A stretch of 64,000 nt of DNA from Adineta vaga. Lineage: Eukaryota; Rotifera. Under the pieces are notes generated by a model that was given only the letters and a program-made list of their open reading frames with translations, had not been told where the DNA came from and ran no database searches. The position numbers and the translations under genes are program-made. This document shows, piece by piece, positions 44,045 through 56,847 of the stretch. Positions within the stretch are counted from its first letter, which is position 1; every line of letters starts with the position of its first letter. The stretch covers positions 620,001 through 684,000 of the forward strand of contig CP075493.1 of NCBI GenBank assembly GCA_021613535.1. Direction: 5' to 3'.

Positions 44045-44345
44045 GTGTACTCAAAAAGTGAGTACACTATAGAATCGGTCAGTGCGTTCGGCCGTCCGGT
44101 CGTTTACACGATAACTCTTTACAACTACATCCGATTGAGCTGAAATTTTCTACACAGAATTGTTTCATCAATATCTCGGTCGAGTTCGAAGATGAGCTTA
44201 ATCGGTTGTACCATTGCTGACTTGCAGAAAAATTTCCCAATATCTCTATATAAAGTAGCATACTTCTGTCTGTTTGTCTGCCCTTTTGCTATCCATTCAG
44301 TTCCTGTAACAGCTAAGATCGCCAAACTTTCCATTGCGCTTCCCT
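44045..44345 (+). repeat. Hairpin-capped repeat family, copy A
   Basis: It starts with a perfect hairpin, GTGTACTCA - AAAAG - TGAGTACAC (9-bp stem). Next come ATCGGTCAGTGCG, a CCGTCCGG block, CACGATAACTC and the conserved word TCAATATCTCGGTCGAGTTC near 44168-44187. The right end is not defined. Confidence 0.65.
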
Positions 44346-45668
44346 GGGTCTAGAAAAAGGTCACAACGTGGTTGGCAGCATCAGAATGAGGGTCAGCAGG
44401 GAGACCTTGGTGACTTTTACCCAATTCTTCTTTGTATTATTTCACTTTACCAAAGTCATTCTAAGTGTGCTAGTTGGTGAAAGTCTAGAAATTCTCTCAA
44501 AACATAATTTTTTTGAATTCGAAGGTAATCGCGGCGCCAGCGGTGGCGATGGGGGCTTAGCCGTCCTTGAAGACAAAGTCCTGACCCGCCGCTATTTGAA
44601 GGCCTCAGATGAACATGATCTAGGTATCAACAATATGTTGCTGAGAACAGATTTGAAACTAAAGATGAGCACAGAACAGGATGGCCATGGGGTTCCGTCC
44701 TGTCCTGTCTTGCAGGACAAATATTCACAGGACGACAGGACAAACAGGTTTTCATGTATAAGTTCTATTTGTAAGTTTTGAAGATAAGGTGTTTTCGTGA
44801 GTTCTGTTTATTAATGAACAAGAACAAGAGGGAAAGAAACACACGTATATAGATACGATATAGAGAGAAGAGAGAGAAGAACTAGATGGCGCACAGTGTA
44901 CGATATACGAAAGAGAACAAGATACACGCACGTATATATAGGTATATGTGTTGGATAATTCCTTCATATATGTGATCATATGAATAGGGAAAAAACTTCA
45001 ATGTAAGTATTTCGGAATTGTCCATACTAACACTATTTTCTAGAGTGTAGGTGTGGATGTCGGCGTGAGTGAATACAAGAGGCCCATATCCACACCCCGC
45101 TCACATCCACACCGCACCCATACCCACACCCACACCCACTTCCTGCAATTCAAGCGAGGAAAATATCAAAATAAAAACGAACATATAGTTTTACAATTCA
45201 TTTTTTAATATAATAAAAATAAAGAAAAGAAGAGATATACCAATAGCATTGTTTTTTAATCCGTGTGAATCGAATATTTTCAATAAGAAAAAAGGTCGAC
45301 AGATAGAAAGATATGTGATCATTTTATTCTTTTGACCGTATTTATTTTTCTTTCAAACTACAATAAGATTACGTTTTTGTTAAATAACATATGATCATAT
45401 TGATTGTGAAATTAGTATACTCATGAATAGCCAAACTTCTATTCACATATAACATATGTCATTACCTTAACCATGTTTGGCGTTGTCTCTTTGTTTTTTG
45501 TGTGTCTGTACGCTGTCACATCTTTCTATTGATTGATATCTCTATCCACATGAATAAATAATCGAACATATCTATCCATATTTCATACTTTATTCATTCA
45601 CTAGACAATGATGATTTTTTTGTTACTTTGAGTATTTTGTATTGAATTGTAAAGAGTAAACTTTTACT
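44346..45668. other. Gene-free stretch with telomere-like tract
   Basis: Contains a small palindromic patch around 44696-44744 (GTCCTGTCCTGTC / GACAGGAC) and a long degenerate telomere-like inverted pair at 45051-45140: GTGTAGGTGTGGATG on the left, CACACCCACACCCAC on the right. A plus ORF at 44368-44781 spans repeat sequence and was rejected. Confidence 0.4.
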
Positions 45669-45984
45669 ATGAAGCAATCGATTAAACCAAAAGATGATAT
45701 AGAAAATCAAACTAAAATATTAAGGTAATATAATTTTTATCGACAATTTGAATATAATTGAAGAGTCTTTTCTTATTTCAAGAAAAAAACATAAACTTCC
45801 AGTGAGTATGATAATAATAGGATTATTGATCTTTGGTTTGATTCCTGTTTTCATATATATATATAAATCGAAGGGTGGGTGTGGGTGAGGATTTACACCT
45901 TATTGTTACCCACACCCACACCCATCAGCTAATGATGCTAATAGAGATCAATGTTCCTGTGCATATTGTTCAAAATCTTCCTAA
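45669..45984 (+). CDS. Small type II membrane protein, three exons, one intron telomere-like
   Basis: Exons 45669-45724, 45783-45874 and 45929-45984 give a 67-residue frame. The segment MIIIGLLIFGLIPVFIYIY is a membrane helix with a basic flank before it (RKKHKLP). The end is Cys-rich (DQCSCAYCSKSS). Intron 1 is GTAATA...TTCAAG (58 nt). Intron 2 (45875-45928, 54 nt) is a telomere-like hairpin: GTGGGTGTGGGTGAGG ... CCCACACCCATCAG. Reading through it gives a stop; splicing it keeps the frame. A basic-TM-Cys start resembles longer bdelloid membrane proteins, so the short end may be a truncation. Confidence 0.5.
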
Positions 45985-47382
45985 AAATTTTCATCGAAAG
46001 GACTATCTAAACACAGAACCAAACGCAACTTGTAAAAGCTCTCATTTTCTTTTCCATTTAATTGAAAGTTACATGATACTGAGATTGCATATCTCTCCAC
46101 ACCATATGACTCACCTGACCCAAAAGCAACCTAAATTTTATTTCCATTAAACGTTGGATTAAATCTTAAACCTAACTATATTATCTCACTAACTTATATT
46201 GTCTCTTTTTTTGAAATCCATAGAAATAAAATTCAACGTTCGTAGTCATGAAAAATGCATTTTATTTCACGATCGCCATCTAAAAAGATATCATGTATCG
46301 TTTCTTCTGATCCCATATCTAACCACAAATCTCGTTGCATACATATTACAAGAACTAACATTATTCATTCTAGTTTGCGTAGAGAATATATTGCATCATT
46401 CTCTAACCAAAAGGTTATTAAGAACATTTCACTAAATGTTCCTGTTTCTCTCTCTCTCTCGTTCTTCTCATATATTTATATATATATATATATATGTATG
46501 TTCCATCCTGTTGTTGTTGTTCTTCTTCTTCTTGCTCGTCTTGTTGTCTTCTAACTTCTCCTACATCATCGTCATCCTATTCTGTTTCTGTTGTTTCTGT
46601 TTCTATCGTTCTGTTTACAATAAACAAGAACTCATGTTACACGTTATCCACAACATTTACAGTTTGAAATAGGAAGTCTGTAATTGTATTAAATAGTTTC
46701 GATTTGATTCTTTGAATCGAGTTAGAAATATAAGCCATCTGATGAATCGTCTAGCCGGGATGAAACCTTGATAATGGCGGCTAATATCACCCTGATCCTC
46801 ACTCGTACTCTACTTGACTGATCCAAACCTTCAAGAACGAACAAGAACAGAGGGGCAGAAGATATATATGGAGGAATGGAAGGAAAAGAATCTATGACAC
46901 ATCACACAAACAGAAGGACAAATACAATGCGTGACACACATGTATAATGATGGGAAAAGACCAATACGTCATGTGTTGGAAAAGCCCTGAACACTTTTTA
47001 TTGATCAAGTTTTCAAGAGAATAAGTCGATATAATTCTTATAAGTAGGAAGGAAAAAGTTGATACGAGCATATATTTTTTCTCTCTAATCTATTTTGATA
47101 ATGAGATCAATAATCTTTTCCTTTTACTTAATTATATTCGGATTTCATAAATCTGACTTTTTGAAATTTTGATTCGATTTGACTGATGTGAGCCGAATGA
47201 AAACGATTTCAATCATTGGAAACTCCAGTTTTTCTAATGCTCAGACCATTCGCCAAAGCTACGCATAATTAATCTTCGTTTAATGGTTATTATAAAATGA
47301 CAATGGAACATTGTTGAACTATGATTGATTTTACTGTCACTTAAAATGAAACTTTATTTTGTCTAAAATAATCATGTGAAAA
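45985..47382. other. No gene seen
   Basis: Includes a CT/AT microsatellite (about 46445-46497). Plus ORFs here overlap simple sequence and lack domains. The 3' region of the ABCC transporter lies at the right. Confidence 0.4.
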
Positions 47383-50300
47383 TTATGAATAATGAGGCAA
47401 AATGTTTTCCGGTCGGTCGCAATTGGCTATACAACCATTATCTAAAACAAGTATGCGATCACTTCGAGCTACTGTATTAAGCCGATGAGCAATTGTTAAA
47501 ATAGTTCGATTTTGAAATTTTTCAGAGATCACTTTTTGGAGTATTCTTTCTGTGTGTGAGTCAACATTGGCAGTCGCCTCGTCGATCAACAATATTTTGC
47601 TTTCTTTAAGTATGGCTCGAGCAACACAGATCAATTGACATTGGCCAGCACTTAAATTGCTACCAGATTCCGCGACCGGTAATAAAAGACCATCATTATG
47701 TGCTAATACCATCGTTTTAAGTTGAACCGCTTCGAGTGCCATCCAACATTGTTCATCAGAAGAACGATTAAACGGGTCGAGATTATATCGAAGAGTACCA
47801 TTGAATAACACCGGTTGTTGAGGAATCACGCTAAGATGCGAACGAAGATGGTTGAGTGTGATACGACTAATGTCAATATCATCAATTAGAATAAATCCAT
47901 CAACAGTAGAACGGTCGACAAGACGGAAAATACCTTGAACTAGAGATGACTTTCCAGCACCTAAAAACAATAATGTATATAGATCAGGAAGAAGATATTT
48001 AAGAAGTCCATTTCTATCTTGTTTCAGCTCTCGACACAATCCATTTTCATCATAAAAAAATCGAGATAAGTCAATGAAATCAAGAAATATAAGCATTCAG
48101 AGAGAGCGAATTTATAATTGCTTTTTGTTTCCATTCAGAAGTTATGTACTTTAATCAGAGTAGAATATAAATGAGTCGATACGTAGTATGTTGTACAATT
48201 GGTTTGTGAATAGACAAACGAAAAGCGATCATTAACCACCAACTCTGAACATTCACATTCCTAAGGATGAATTTTATGTACAAAAAGATCTGCCACCAGT
48301 AAACTTGTCAGTTAATCGATTAGAAAATATTCAAATAAAATATGATTGCACAATCTATTCGAAAATGTACAACCAATGACAGATCTCAACACTTATCCAT
48401 CAAAACTTATCGATGAAATAATTAGTACACTACTTCAAAAGTTAAATGAGTTAAAGTCACACGTGAAATTATCCAAAACATAAAGCACCAAAACTTTGAG
48501 AATCGGTTCATTGAAAAACTAAGTTATGACTATGCTAATACGCTTAGAAAATGTTAGTCAATACTTTTTTCAACTTATCGAAGCTTTTGCAACAAAAAAA
48601 GGAACTAGCATCCATGCATCGTAAATTATTTCTTTGCATTGCGTTTCATTGTTTTTCAGATTAAAACTGAAATTATATCATGGAAATAGTTCTCATACAT
48701 ATTTGATCTACGATACATTTTTCCAAAAAAAAAGAACTTCGAAATTTTTTATCAATTCTTTTCTCCAAACATAATTTTTGTCATTAAAACAACCACACGT
48801 CCATGCACATGTAAGCTCTCATATGTATAGAGCGATGTGGATAAGTAGTATCACGGATTGTATGTGACAGAACGAGAAAAAGATGCTCGTTGTGGATCTC
48901 GAACCCACACCTTCTGCTATCCGGGCAGATTTCCTATGCCAGTTGGACTAGAAGAGACATCTAATTCTCTTACAGCGTCACTATGCAATATCTCTAACGC
49001 TAACAGCACATCAATAAAAAGCAGGGCTGCCATTCCTTATTTTTCGAATGGGGTACATTCCTTTTTAGATTTTTCTGTACGTCGAGCACTTTTGATTAAT
49101 TAAGATTCACTTTGTACGAATGAAAAAAAATCATTACATTTCATATGACAATTCAATCTTATTTGTAATTCAGCGGCAACCGTTTCAACTGACATTGAAT
49201 TTAGAATAGGTATTCATACATGCTTTGTACGCGTGAATACGCCTTGTATACAAGGGGAATTGGAACTTTCAGCGCAACAGTGTTCAGCACATGGAATTAT
49301 CAGTACACTGAATCTACAACGTGAAGAAGAATGAACGTGACGGCGTGGGTAAGAGTGTGGGTGGACATGCTTGTGGGTGAGGGCATGTAGTTGTAGATGT
49401 TTGAGGATATGTGTGAGGATATGGCTGTGGTTGTGGTGAGAATGAGACTGAGTGTAGTTGTGCGAGTGAATCGATTTGGGCGAGGGTGAGCGATAAATAA
49501 ACTAATCAATTTTACATCTACACTCGCAGGGACTTCCACATCCATACCTGATGTTGATTTTTCTTCGTGTTCAACATAGCTTATTTTCATTAGAAAAGTA
49601 GAGTATCGCATCGCAGACTTAAAAGCCAAAATGGGATGCAAAATTTTATGAGGTACAAAACGGGGAAATGGGGTATTGTACCCCAAAATGGCGTACAGTC
49701 GACAGCCCTGATATAAAGTGCACGATATTCCTGTGTAGAATCGATGGAATAGAATTAAAAATTTCGATCGAACACATAATCCGAGCATTCATAACAATTT
49801 CAATCAATTTAAAAAATAGAAGAGGCTTTTAGAACTTATTTAGATCACAAGAAGTTCTGTCAAAGGCTTCACATTGCAGAAATTTTTAGCAAAAACACAC
49901 GTAAAATTTGGAAATAACATGCTGAATAGTGTTTAGGATAAACAGAAGTAAAATCAAACATTGTTCGAAGTCTAAAAAACATACCTGTACGTCCTATTAT
50001 GCCGATTTTCTCTTCAGGCAAAACACACAGGTTGATACTTTTAAGTGCAGCTTCAAGCCCAGGCCTATAGCATAGCGAATAGTTTTGAAATTCGACTTTC
50101 CCATAATTTGGCCAATCGCTTGGTGTTTTTACCAATCTCTGTGAACCACCATTATCTTCTTCAGGTTCTAGTTTCACATACTCATCAATACGTTCGATAC
50201 TGGTCATTAAATGTTCTGCATCCATTAATTGCCGTATGCTTGCGTGAAATGATTGTGAAATATTGACACTATAGGTTAGTCCAAGTGCGGCTGCAGCTGG

Positions 50301-53192
50301 TTCAATATGCTGTCTTAATATAAGTAAAATTACAGCATTGAACGATGAGAACAGCATCACTAGAAGATCCAGATGAAAGCAAAACCAGTAGGTCGCACCC
50401 ATCATCGCCAACTGTGCACGGGTATTTGTATCTATTTTATTTGAAAACGCTTCCATAAAATCGTTTTCAGTTTTGAATGCACGAATGGTAATCAAGCCAT
50501 TTAAAGTTGACGCAAACTGCGTATAAATAGGGCTCCGTGAAGTATTTTCCAATCGTTTAAGCTGATAACTCGGTCGTTTGTAGTAACGGCAGATCATCCA
50601 GAATAATGGTGCTAATGGAATGAATGTAATTAAAACCCATGGATTTACAATACTCATAACGACTACTGAACCTATTGCCATCAATATCAACTGAATAGCA
50701 TCGAATAATGTTGCAGGTAACAGTTCGTCTACCACATGTTGATCAGCACTTGCACGATTGAGTATGCGACCACGTGGAGTACTATCGAAAAAGCGCATCG
50801 ATGTATACAATACTGCACGCAACATATTATTATGCAGTCTATCTGATCCCTTCAAGATAAGATAGAAAAAAAATTTAGCACGTACTAAAGCCATAAGCAC
50901 TGTAGCAAATATCAGAACAGTATAGACCATTGATCTCTGCTTTTGTGAATCGGTACCTAATGGATTTGACCATAGACGAAGCCAATAATTGGTGCTATCA
51001 TAAAGTATTTCACCAGTTATGAGAAGAAAAATAAGTAGACCAAATCTGAAATGACGTAACGGTGGTACAATGAAGAGAGAGCTGCATAGAGACCATTTTG
51101 TGCCACCTTCTAAGGATGCTTCGTCAGTAATAATTGACTTTTTATCAACACTTGACTGTTTTATTTCGAGCATGCTTGCTCTAATTGGCTCATTCTCCTT
51201 GTTGTCTTGATCTAATTGGTTGATCTTCTTAAATTCATCAGGCACTTCATCAAAATGGCCTTGCATTAGAATACGACCATGTTTAAGGAGAATCGCATGG
51301 TGTGCTTCGGCCAGAAACTCCGTTTGATGTGTGACTATGAGTCGAGTTTTCTTTCCCAAAAGCCCATGAGGACCGATGCATCGATCATAGATTTGTGTGG
51401 CCACTGTTCGATCAACAGAAGAAAATGGATCGTCAAGAAGATAAGTATCCACATTAACATATAATGCACGAGCTAGTGATACACGTGCTTTTTGTCCCCC
51501 ACTTAAGTTGACACCATTTTCGCCGAGCATTGTCAAATCGCCACTGGGTCCAAAAGCAGCGAGATCAAAGTCAAGACAACATGCATGTAGCACGCTATTA
51601 TACCGCTCTATATCATATGGCTTTCCTAGGAGAATATTCTCGCGAAGAGTGTCAGCAAATATCCATGGAGATTGAGCGGCATAAGAAAAAGTACTATTGT
51701 TCAAATGTAATTCACCATTGGTGAGATTCATCTCACCGAGAATAGCTGCAAGTAATGATGATTTACCAGAACCGACTTGTCCTATGATACCAACTAACAT
51801 ACCAGGTTTTATCTCGATATTTAATGATGATAAGCAGTCAACAGAATTATCCCATGAGAACGATGCATTACTCATTGTGATTGCACCATGTTTTTGTTCA
51901 ATTTGAGGCATCAGTACTATTTGCTGCTTTATTGTCGGCAAACGCATGAACCCATCGATTCTTTTTGTTGCTGTTAGCATTTCGCTTAATTTTTCGATAG
52001 CCTGGGGAAAATAACGCGCGACAGACATTCGCATTTGACCATAGAACGCAAGTGCCGTAAAAATATCAACAGTTTTAAGTTCATAACCGGACAGCCAGGC
52101 GCCGACAAATGCAGTTAATGAAATTAGGGGTACTGAAGCAAAGAATATGGCCATATTGAGTGCACGCAAGTAAGATGATTTTTGAATGCTACAAAATTCT
52201 TCCTTTCGCAAACGAAGTACATAATCTTCCATTGGTTTCTCCCAGTTATACATTTTGATGATCCAACATCCGCTAACAATTTCATTAAAGGCATGCACAC
52301 GTTTATCGACACATGCCGCTGTGGTAGCACTATACCGATTAAATTGGCGACTAAAGAGCATTTGTGTAGGGATTAATATGAAAAATATTGTATAGGAGAG
52401 CAATGCTGGCACAATTCCAATTATCCACAAAAGACAAACAAATACAAGAAAAGCCTCAAGTGGTGTTTGCCATAAATAATTAACACGTCCAACAAAACCC
52501 TCAAGTTTAGTTACATCATGAGCAATAAAATTAATTATTTGCGCTGAACTTGTTTTCTGAAGTGATGATGTATAGATTGATAATATGCGTGAGTACATTA
52601 TTGACATGAGTGCATTGCGAACTCTTAAACTGATTCTATTGGAACGAAATAAAAATTGATAATTGCTAGATGCTTCTATAAAGGTACATAAAAATAGTAC
52701 AACAACATATAAATAAACAACGGTAGTTGATATGGTTGTCACCGATGAAGACGTTTGACTGTCATGGATAAAGTTAATAATTTGACGAACAATCAATACT
52801 TTTAGGATTCGAACTATTGTTCGAGGCAACAGTGGAAGTCCAGATAATACAATTGGCTTCCAAAAAGTGCGAACAATAATGTTCCAAGTCGTAGCTGTTG
52901 CCCAATCATGTGCTAGCATTTCATTTAATAATGTTGAACTTTTGTCCGGATGAGATAAACCGTCGAGATCATCATCCATTAATGGTCGCTTAAAACTCAA
53001 CGAAAGTAAGGGACGCATCCAGCACCAACATATTAAAGACCACCATCGAGTCCATGATGCCTCTACCCATTCAAGACGGGATGATTGTCGTTGACGAAGA
53101 TTCAAATCATCATATGAATTTTGCTTGTTTTTGATTAGCAATTCTTTTTCATCGTTAGTTAAGCCAAAGCTATCTCTAGAAAATAATGCCAT
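47383..53192 (-). CDS. ABCC-family (MRP4-like) ABC transporter
   Basis: Exon 1 is 53192-49985 (ATG 53190-53192) and exon 2 is 47960-47383. GT/AG splicing completes a Gly codon inside the Walker A of NBD2, giving 1261 residues, close to ABCC4 length. Order: TMD1, NBD1 with GQVGSGKSSLL (about residue 467), LSGGQKARVSLARAL (about 562) and YLLDDPFSSVD; then TMD2; then NBD2 with GRTG|AGKSSL at the junction, LSAGQCQLICVARAIL (about 1171) and ILLIDEATANVD. No N-terminal TMD0, so it is the short MRP4/5 type. It would export organic anions or conjugates. NBD2 has LSAGQ where LSGGQ is usual. The 2024-nt intron is exceptional for this genome and holds repeats. Confidence 0.93.
48885..48957 (-). pseudogene. 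tRNA-like sequence inside the ABCC intron
   Basis: The minus strand has box A TAGTCCAACTGG, an anticodon arm TCTGC-CCGGATA-GCAGA with a perfect 5-bp stem, and T arm GTGGG-TTCGAGA-TCCAC with box B GGTTCGA. The acceptor arms (TCTCTTC / AACGAGC) pair at only four of seven positions, and the base before the anticodon is C, not T. It is a decayed tRNA copy or a SINE head, not a working gene. Confidence 0.5.
49335..49560. repeat. Degenerate telomere-like tract in the ABCC intron
   Basis: GTGTGGGTGGACATG and TTGTGGGTGAGGGC lead a long G-rich stretch to about 49490. A short C-rich end (CACATCCATACC, 49540-49552) closes it. It has the same left-G, right-C polarity as the other pairs. Confidence 0.45.
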
Positions 53193-53974
53193 ATGATTAT
53201 ATTTTTGTTGGAACGTCGTCACTTTTTTGACAATTATTAATAAAAATATTAGCAATATTTCAATAATGAGTTAATATCTAAAATTATAATGTTAAAGCTA
53301 TTGATTCAAAAAAATCACTCTTCTGGAAGAAAAAATATCACTTATGAAAAGATTCTGTAAATCTGAGACTCAATTTCTTTCTAAAATAAATGCGGAAACT
53401 TCGGATTTTATCCGAGAGTTATGTGTACTGCAAAAAGTGTATGGGAGAGATGAACCATTCTAGAATGTCATCACATTAAAATTACCGCGAGAAATTTTTC
53501 GATGAGCAAGATTTTTCATGTTGAGTTATGAATGAATTTTTGTATTGGAATCTATCGGAATAACGGTCATATGCAACCTCATGAATCCATAAAAGATCTA
53601 TGACAGATACACATATCAGCATTTTCGTAATAGATCATCAATATCAATAGATTTGGAGATCAGGTTTTTCCATTTTGATAGCCCTTCTGACTAGCTACAA
53701 AACCAAGCATTTGGAAAAACCCCAAACTACAGATCATATGAAACGTATTTATGCAATTCGGTGTTAAAATACAGTTTTTGCACATTTTGAGACCTTTTTT
53801 AAGCATTTTTTCCTTAGTGAACTATGATTTGACTGAAAACCAATATCAGATTCGGAGTCAGCGTTAAAAACTGAGTCGATTCATATATGTTTTAAATAAT
53901 TTTGAGAGCAAATGTTTTTTCAAAACAACCCTGTATCCCTCCTCAGGGATGGTCTGGTCAAAAATGACAATTTT

Positions 53975-54153
53975 TTTGATAAGTCAGCCATTTCTCGAGA
54001 GATCATTCTCATCTTCTTCTCTCGACCGAGATATTGATGAGACAATTATGTGCACAAAGTTTCAGTTCAATCGAATGTAGTTGTGACGAGTTATCGTGTA
54101 AACGGACGGACACACTGACCGATTATGGTAGTGTACTCACTTTTTGAGTACAC
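53975..54153 (-). repeat. Hairpin-capped repeat family, copy B
   Basis: Minus orientation. The hairpin GTGTACTCA/TGAGTACAC lies at 54131-54153. Going leftward are the complement of ATCGGTCAGTG, CGTTTACACGATAACTCG and TCAATATCTCGGTCGAG, all shared with copy A. Confidence 0.65.
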
Positions 54154-55461
54154 AATTAGGACACCAACATTGGGCTCACTTTTCAATCAGGCTGCGCAGG
54201 TCATTCTACGAGCTCCCAGACTTATTCTTCCGTAACTTTATAGTACTCAGTGTACAGTTTAAAACTATATGAGTCAAACTTCTGTAGACCCAATTTTGCT
54301 GTAATTCGACTTTTCTCAAGATCGTTATTTTGGCCAAAATCAATAGTTTGGTGAAGGTCCCCTGTGCGACAGGAACTAGCTAGAAAGCTGAATTTTTTAT
54401 CAAAGAGATTACTCATTGAGATCTCTCTGTGATTAAAATTTTAACTCTATAACGCAATCCGTTCCTGAGAAACGTATATGCACAAAATGACAAAAATGGC
54501 AATTTTGTCCTGTACTTGGTGTGACGCTCTCGCTTACATGCGCTGTATGCATGCTGTTTCTCCTCACTTCAGTACACTTTGATGTACTTTGGTATTACCT
54601 TTCCTTTCCTTCTATTGACGGATGAGTATATAAGCGTGTGTTTTGTATTATATCGATGCGATTTATGTGAAGAAGAAATAAATAAAGCGTACTATCATCG
54701 GCCCACACATCTCTTCCATCAAAAATCGTCACACTTGGTACTATTGGTCAGCTTATCAATACCTTTGGACTGAATTTTTTTATACAACACAGAACTACAG
54801 TATCTATTTATAATAAAAATTTCAGCTTAAACGGATGTATTCGTGAGAATGTGGGTGTCACAAAAAAATCACGAAAATGCACTTTTTTGGCGAGGGTGCT
54901 CTCAGTAAAACTTGAATATCCCAAGAACGGTAGATTATGTTTTCAAAAGGATTGCGCAGAAATTCATCAAACACTTGTCCCTACAACATATATAAAACTC
55001 AACCAAATCGGAAATCATCGATTGAGCAGTTACTGTGGAAATCGGTCGTGGCTTACATGGAATGGCTCTTATTTATGTATATTTTCTCCTTACTGGCATG
55101 AAATACATGGCTTTTTAATAAACTGACTTGAATATTTACATATACGGCTTGTATTATTTGTGGAGATGAAACGATGTGTTACGTGGCATAGCAGCTTCGC
55201 AAAATGATATTTGCCATATAGTGCGGCGTTTTCACAAGAAAGAACCAACTTGTTAATGAAATAGGAAAGAAACAAAATCAATGAAGCATGAATGAATGTG
55301 CGAAGAGCAGCAAGTAGCATTTATGAGTCTCTATTCATCACGTACCACATATTGGGTGGTCATGTGGAAAGAAATGAAATTTGCCATTGATAAAATAAAT
55401 ATAAGCATTGAAATGTAAGGTGCACGTAAAGCAAGCTTAAAGTTAAAAATATGTCGTTTTT
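54154..55461. other. Repeat-rich stretch, no gene
   Basis: Non-coding repeat sequence. The part 54785-55072 has a second copy near 60300-60573 (listed there). ORFs in this stretch are translations of repeats. Confidence 0.4.
54785..55072 (+). repeat. Unclassified dispersed repeat, copy 1
   Basis: Shares with 60300-60573 the words GGATTGCG(C/T)CAGAA, ATTCATCAAACAC and GTCGTGGCTTA(C/T)ATGGAATG(G/A)CTCTTA near its right end. No ends or coding capacity identified. Confidence 0.6.
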
Positions 55462-55620
55462 GTGTACTCAAAAAGTGAGTACACTACTAAAATCGGTCAG
55501 TGCGGCCGTCCGGCCGTTTATCCGATAAATTTCGAAAGGACAGTCGGATTGAGCTGAAATTCTCCACACAGTTTAGCCTCATTAATATCTCAGTCGAGTT
55601 CGAAGATGAGACAGATTGGT
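55462..55620 (+). repeat. Hairpin-capped repeat family, copy C
   Basis: The same 23-bp hairpin at 55462-55484 is followed by AATCGGTCAGTGCGGCCGTC, GCTGAAATTCTCCACACAG and CAGTCGAGTTCGAAGATGAG. A more diverged relative without the hairpin lies at about 56190-56330. Confidence 0.65.
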
Positions 55621-56484
55621 CAAGAATTGCTTGAGTTCTCGTAAAAATACTGAAAACTGGCCAGACCATCCCTGAGGAAGAGTACAGGCATTTTTTGGCC
55701 AAAGTTGTTTTTTTCGTCATTTTCACAGGATATATCAGTCTGTTGGGCTTCATGTGCATTACCCTTCCGTCCTCAAGTCCTGAGAGTGAATGTGGGTGAT
55801 ACAAGTGATCTGGGTGAAATTTCATCCAGATGGTTTTATGATAGGTAAACTCTCCAAACTTCGTATGGTGGTTTCCTAGGCACGATATAACGTCGAGAAC
55901 ATGTTGAAACATGAGGAAGGAGTGTGGATGACGATGAGGGCGAGGTTAACCTGGGCGAAGTGTCAGTCAAGATGTTCCACGTAGATAACGTCACCATAGT
56001 TTCTCAGGTGGTTTCCTCGGTCTAGAGAAACGTCCATAAATTGTTGGCACAATAGTGAAGATAATAAGTTCACCTATGTAAAGTTTTATGGTAACAGACA
56101 AGATGAAAATACGTGGTATATGCATAAGCCAGGTAATTTATTTCATATGAGGAAAACTGAGTGCACTGCTTGAATTGTTTAGTACGTCTGCTCATCCGTT
56201 CATAGACGTGATAATTCCTAAAGTATTGGTACAGTTCGGATGAAATTTTCTACGGAGTATCGCGACAATGATAGATCAATTGAGTTTGAAGAAGCGCCTG
56301 ATCAGCCGAACCATTTGTGAGTTATTGATAACAGTGGTATTTCGGTATGACTTTATTATGTTTTCTATCTGATATACTTTTTGCAGTACACATAACATTC
56401 GGATAAAATTCGAAGTTTCCGCATTTATTTTTATACATCATTCGATAGATTATGTGTTGCTGATTACGAATATCCCATCCCCAT

Positions 56485-56553
56485 CTTGAGGGTGTGAGTG
56501 TGGGTGTGGGTGAGATTGTGGCTATGCTCTTAACCCACACCCACACCCTCAAG
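56485..56553. repeat. Telomere-like inverted pair, well preserved
   Basis: CTTGAGGGTGTGAGTGTGGG and so on to 56514; spacer; then ACCCACACCCACACCCTCAA and G. The outer CTTGAG/CTCAAG pair is exact and continues outward by AT on both sides. Confidence 0.8.
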
Positions 56554-56847
56554 ATGCGAGAGTACTTAATTATCATTGGAAAATGAGAAAAAGAGTTATG
56601 TTGGTTGGAGGAGCGTAGGTAATTGCAGAAACAAAGTCTGTATGTTGTTTTGAAGTATTTGAAGAAGGGGTGGATGCATTGGAAAACAAGATTTGTTAGG
56701 TGTAGGTTTTTTTGTGGAATAGAGTATTGATAAATAAATATCGTTGTAGAACTCTTTCTATAATATCCCGGGGCCAAAATAAAGTTAAGTGTTGCACTTC
56801 ATTTTTACACCACTAATTACACTATATCGGAAAAACAGAATATATCA

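Noticed and set aside
44368-44781. 137-codon plus ORF
   Set aside because: Its start follows the hairpin-capped repeat and it runs through a palindromic GTCCTGTC patch; composition looks non-coding.
48885-48957. Functional tRNA gene
   Set aside because: The acceptor stem pairs poorly and C replaces the invariant T before the anticodon; kept only as a tRNA-like relic.
49300-49788. 162-codon minus ORF in the ABCC intron
   Set aside because: It spans the degenerate telomere-like tract and simple sequence; no domain.
55487-55912. 141-codon minus ORF
   Set aside because: Its C-terminal part is the translation of repeat copy C; a similar translation appears at copy A, showing a repeat and not a gene.
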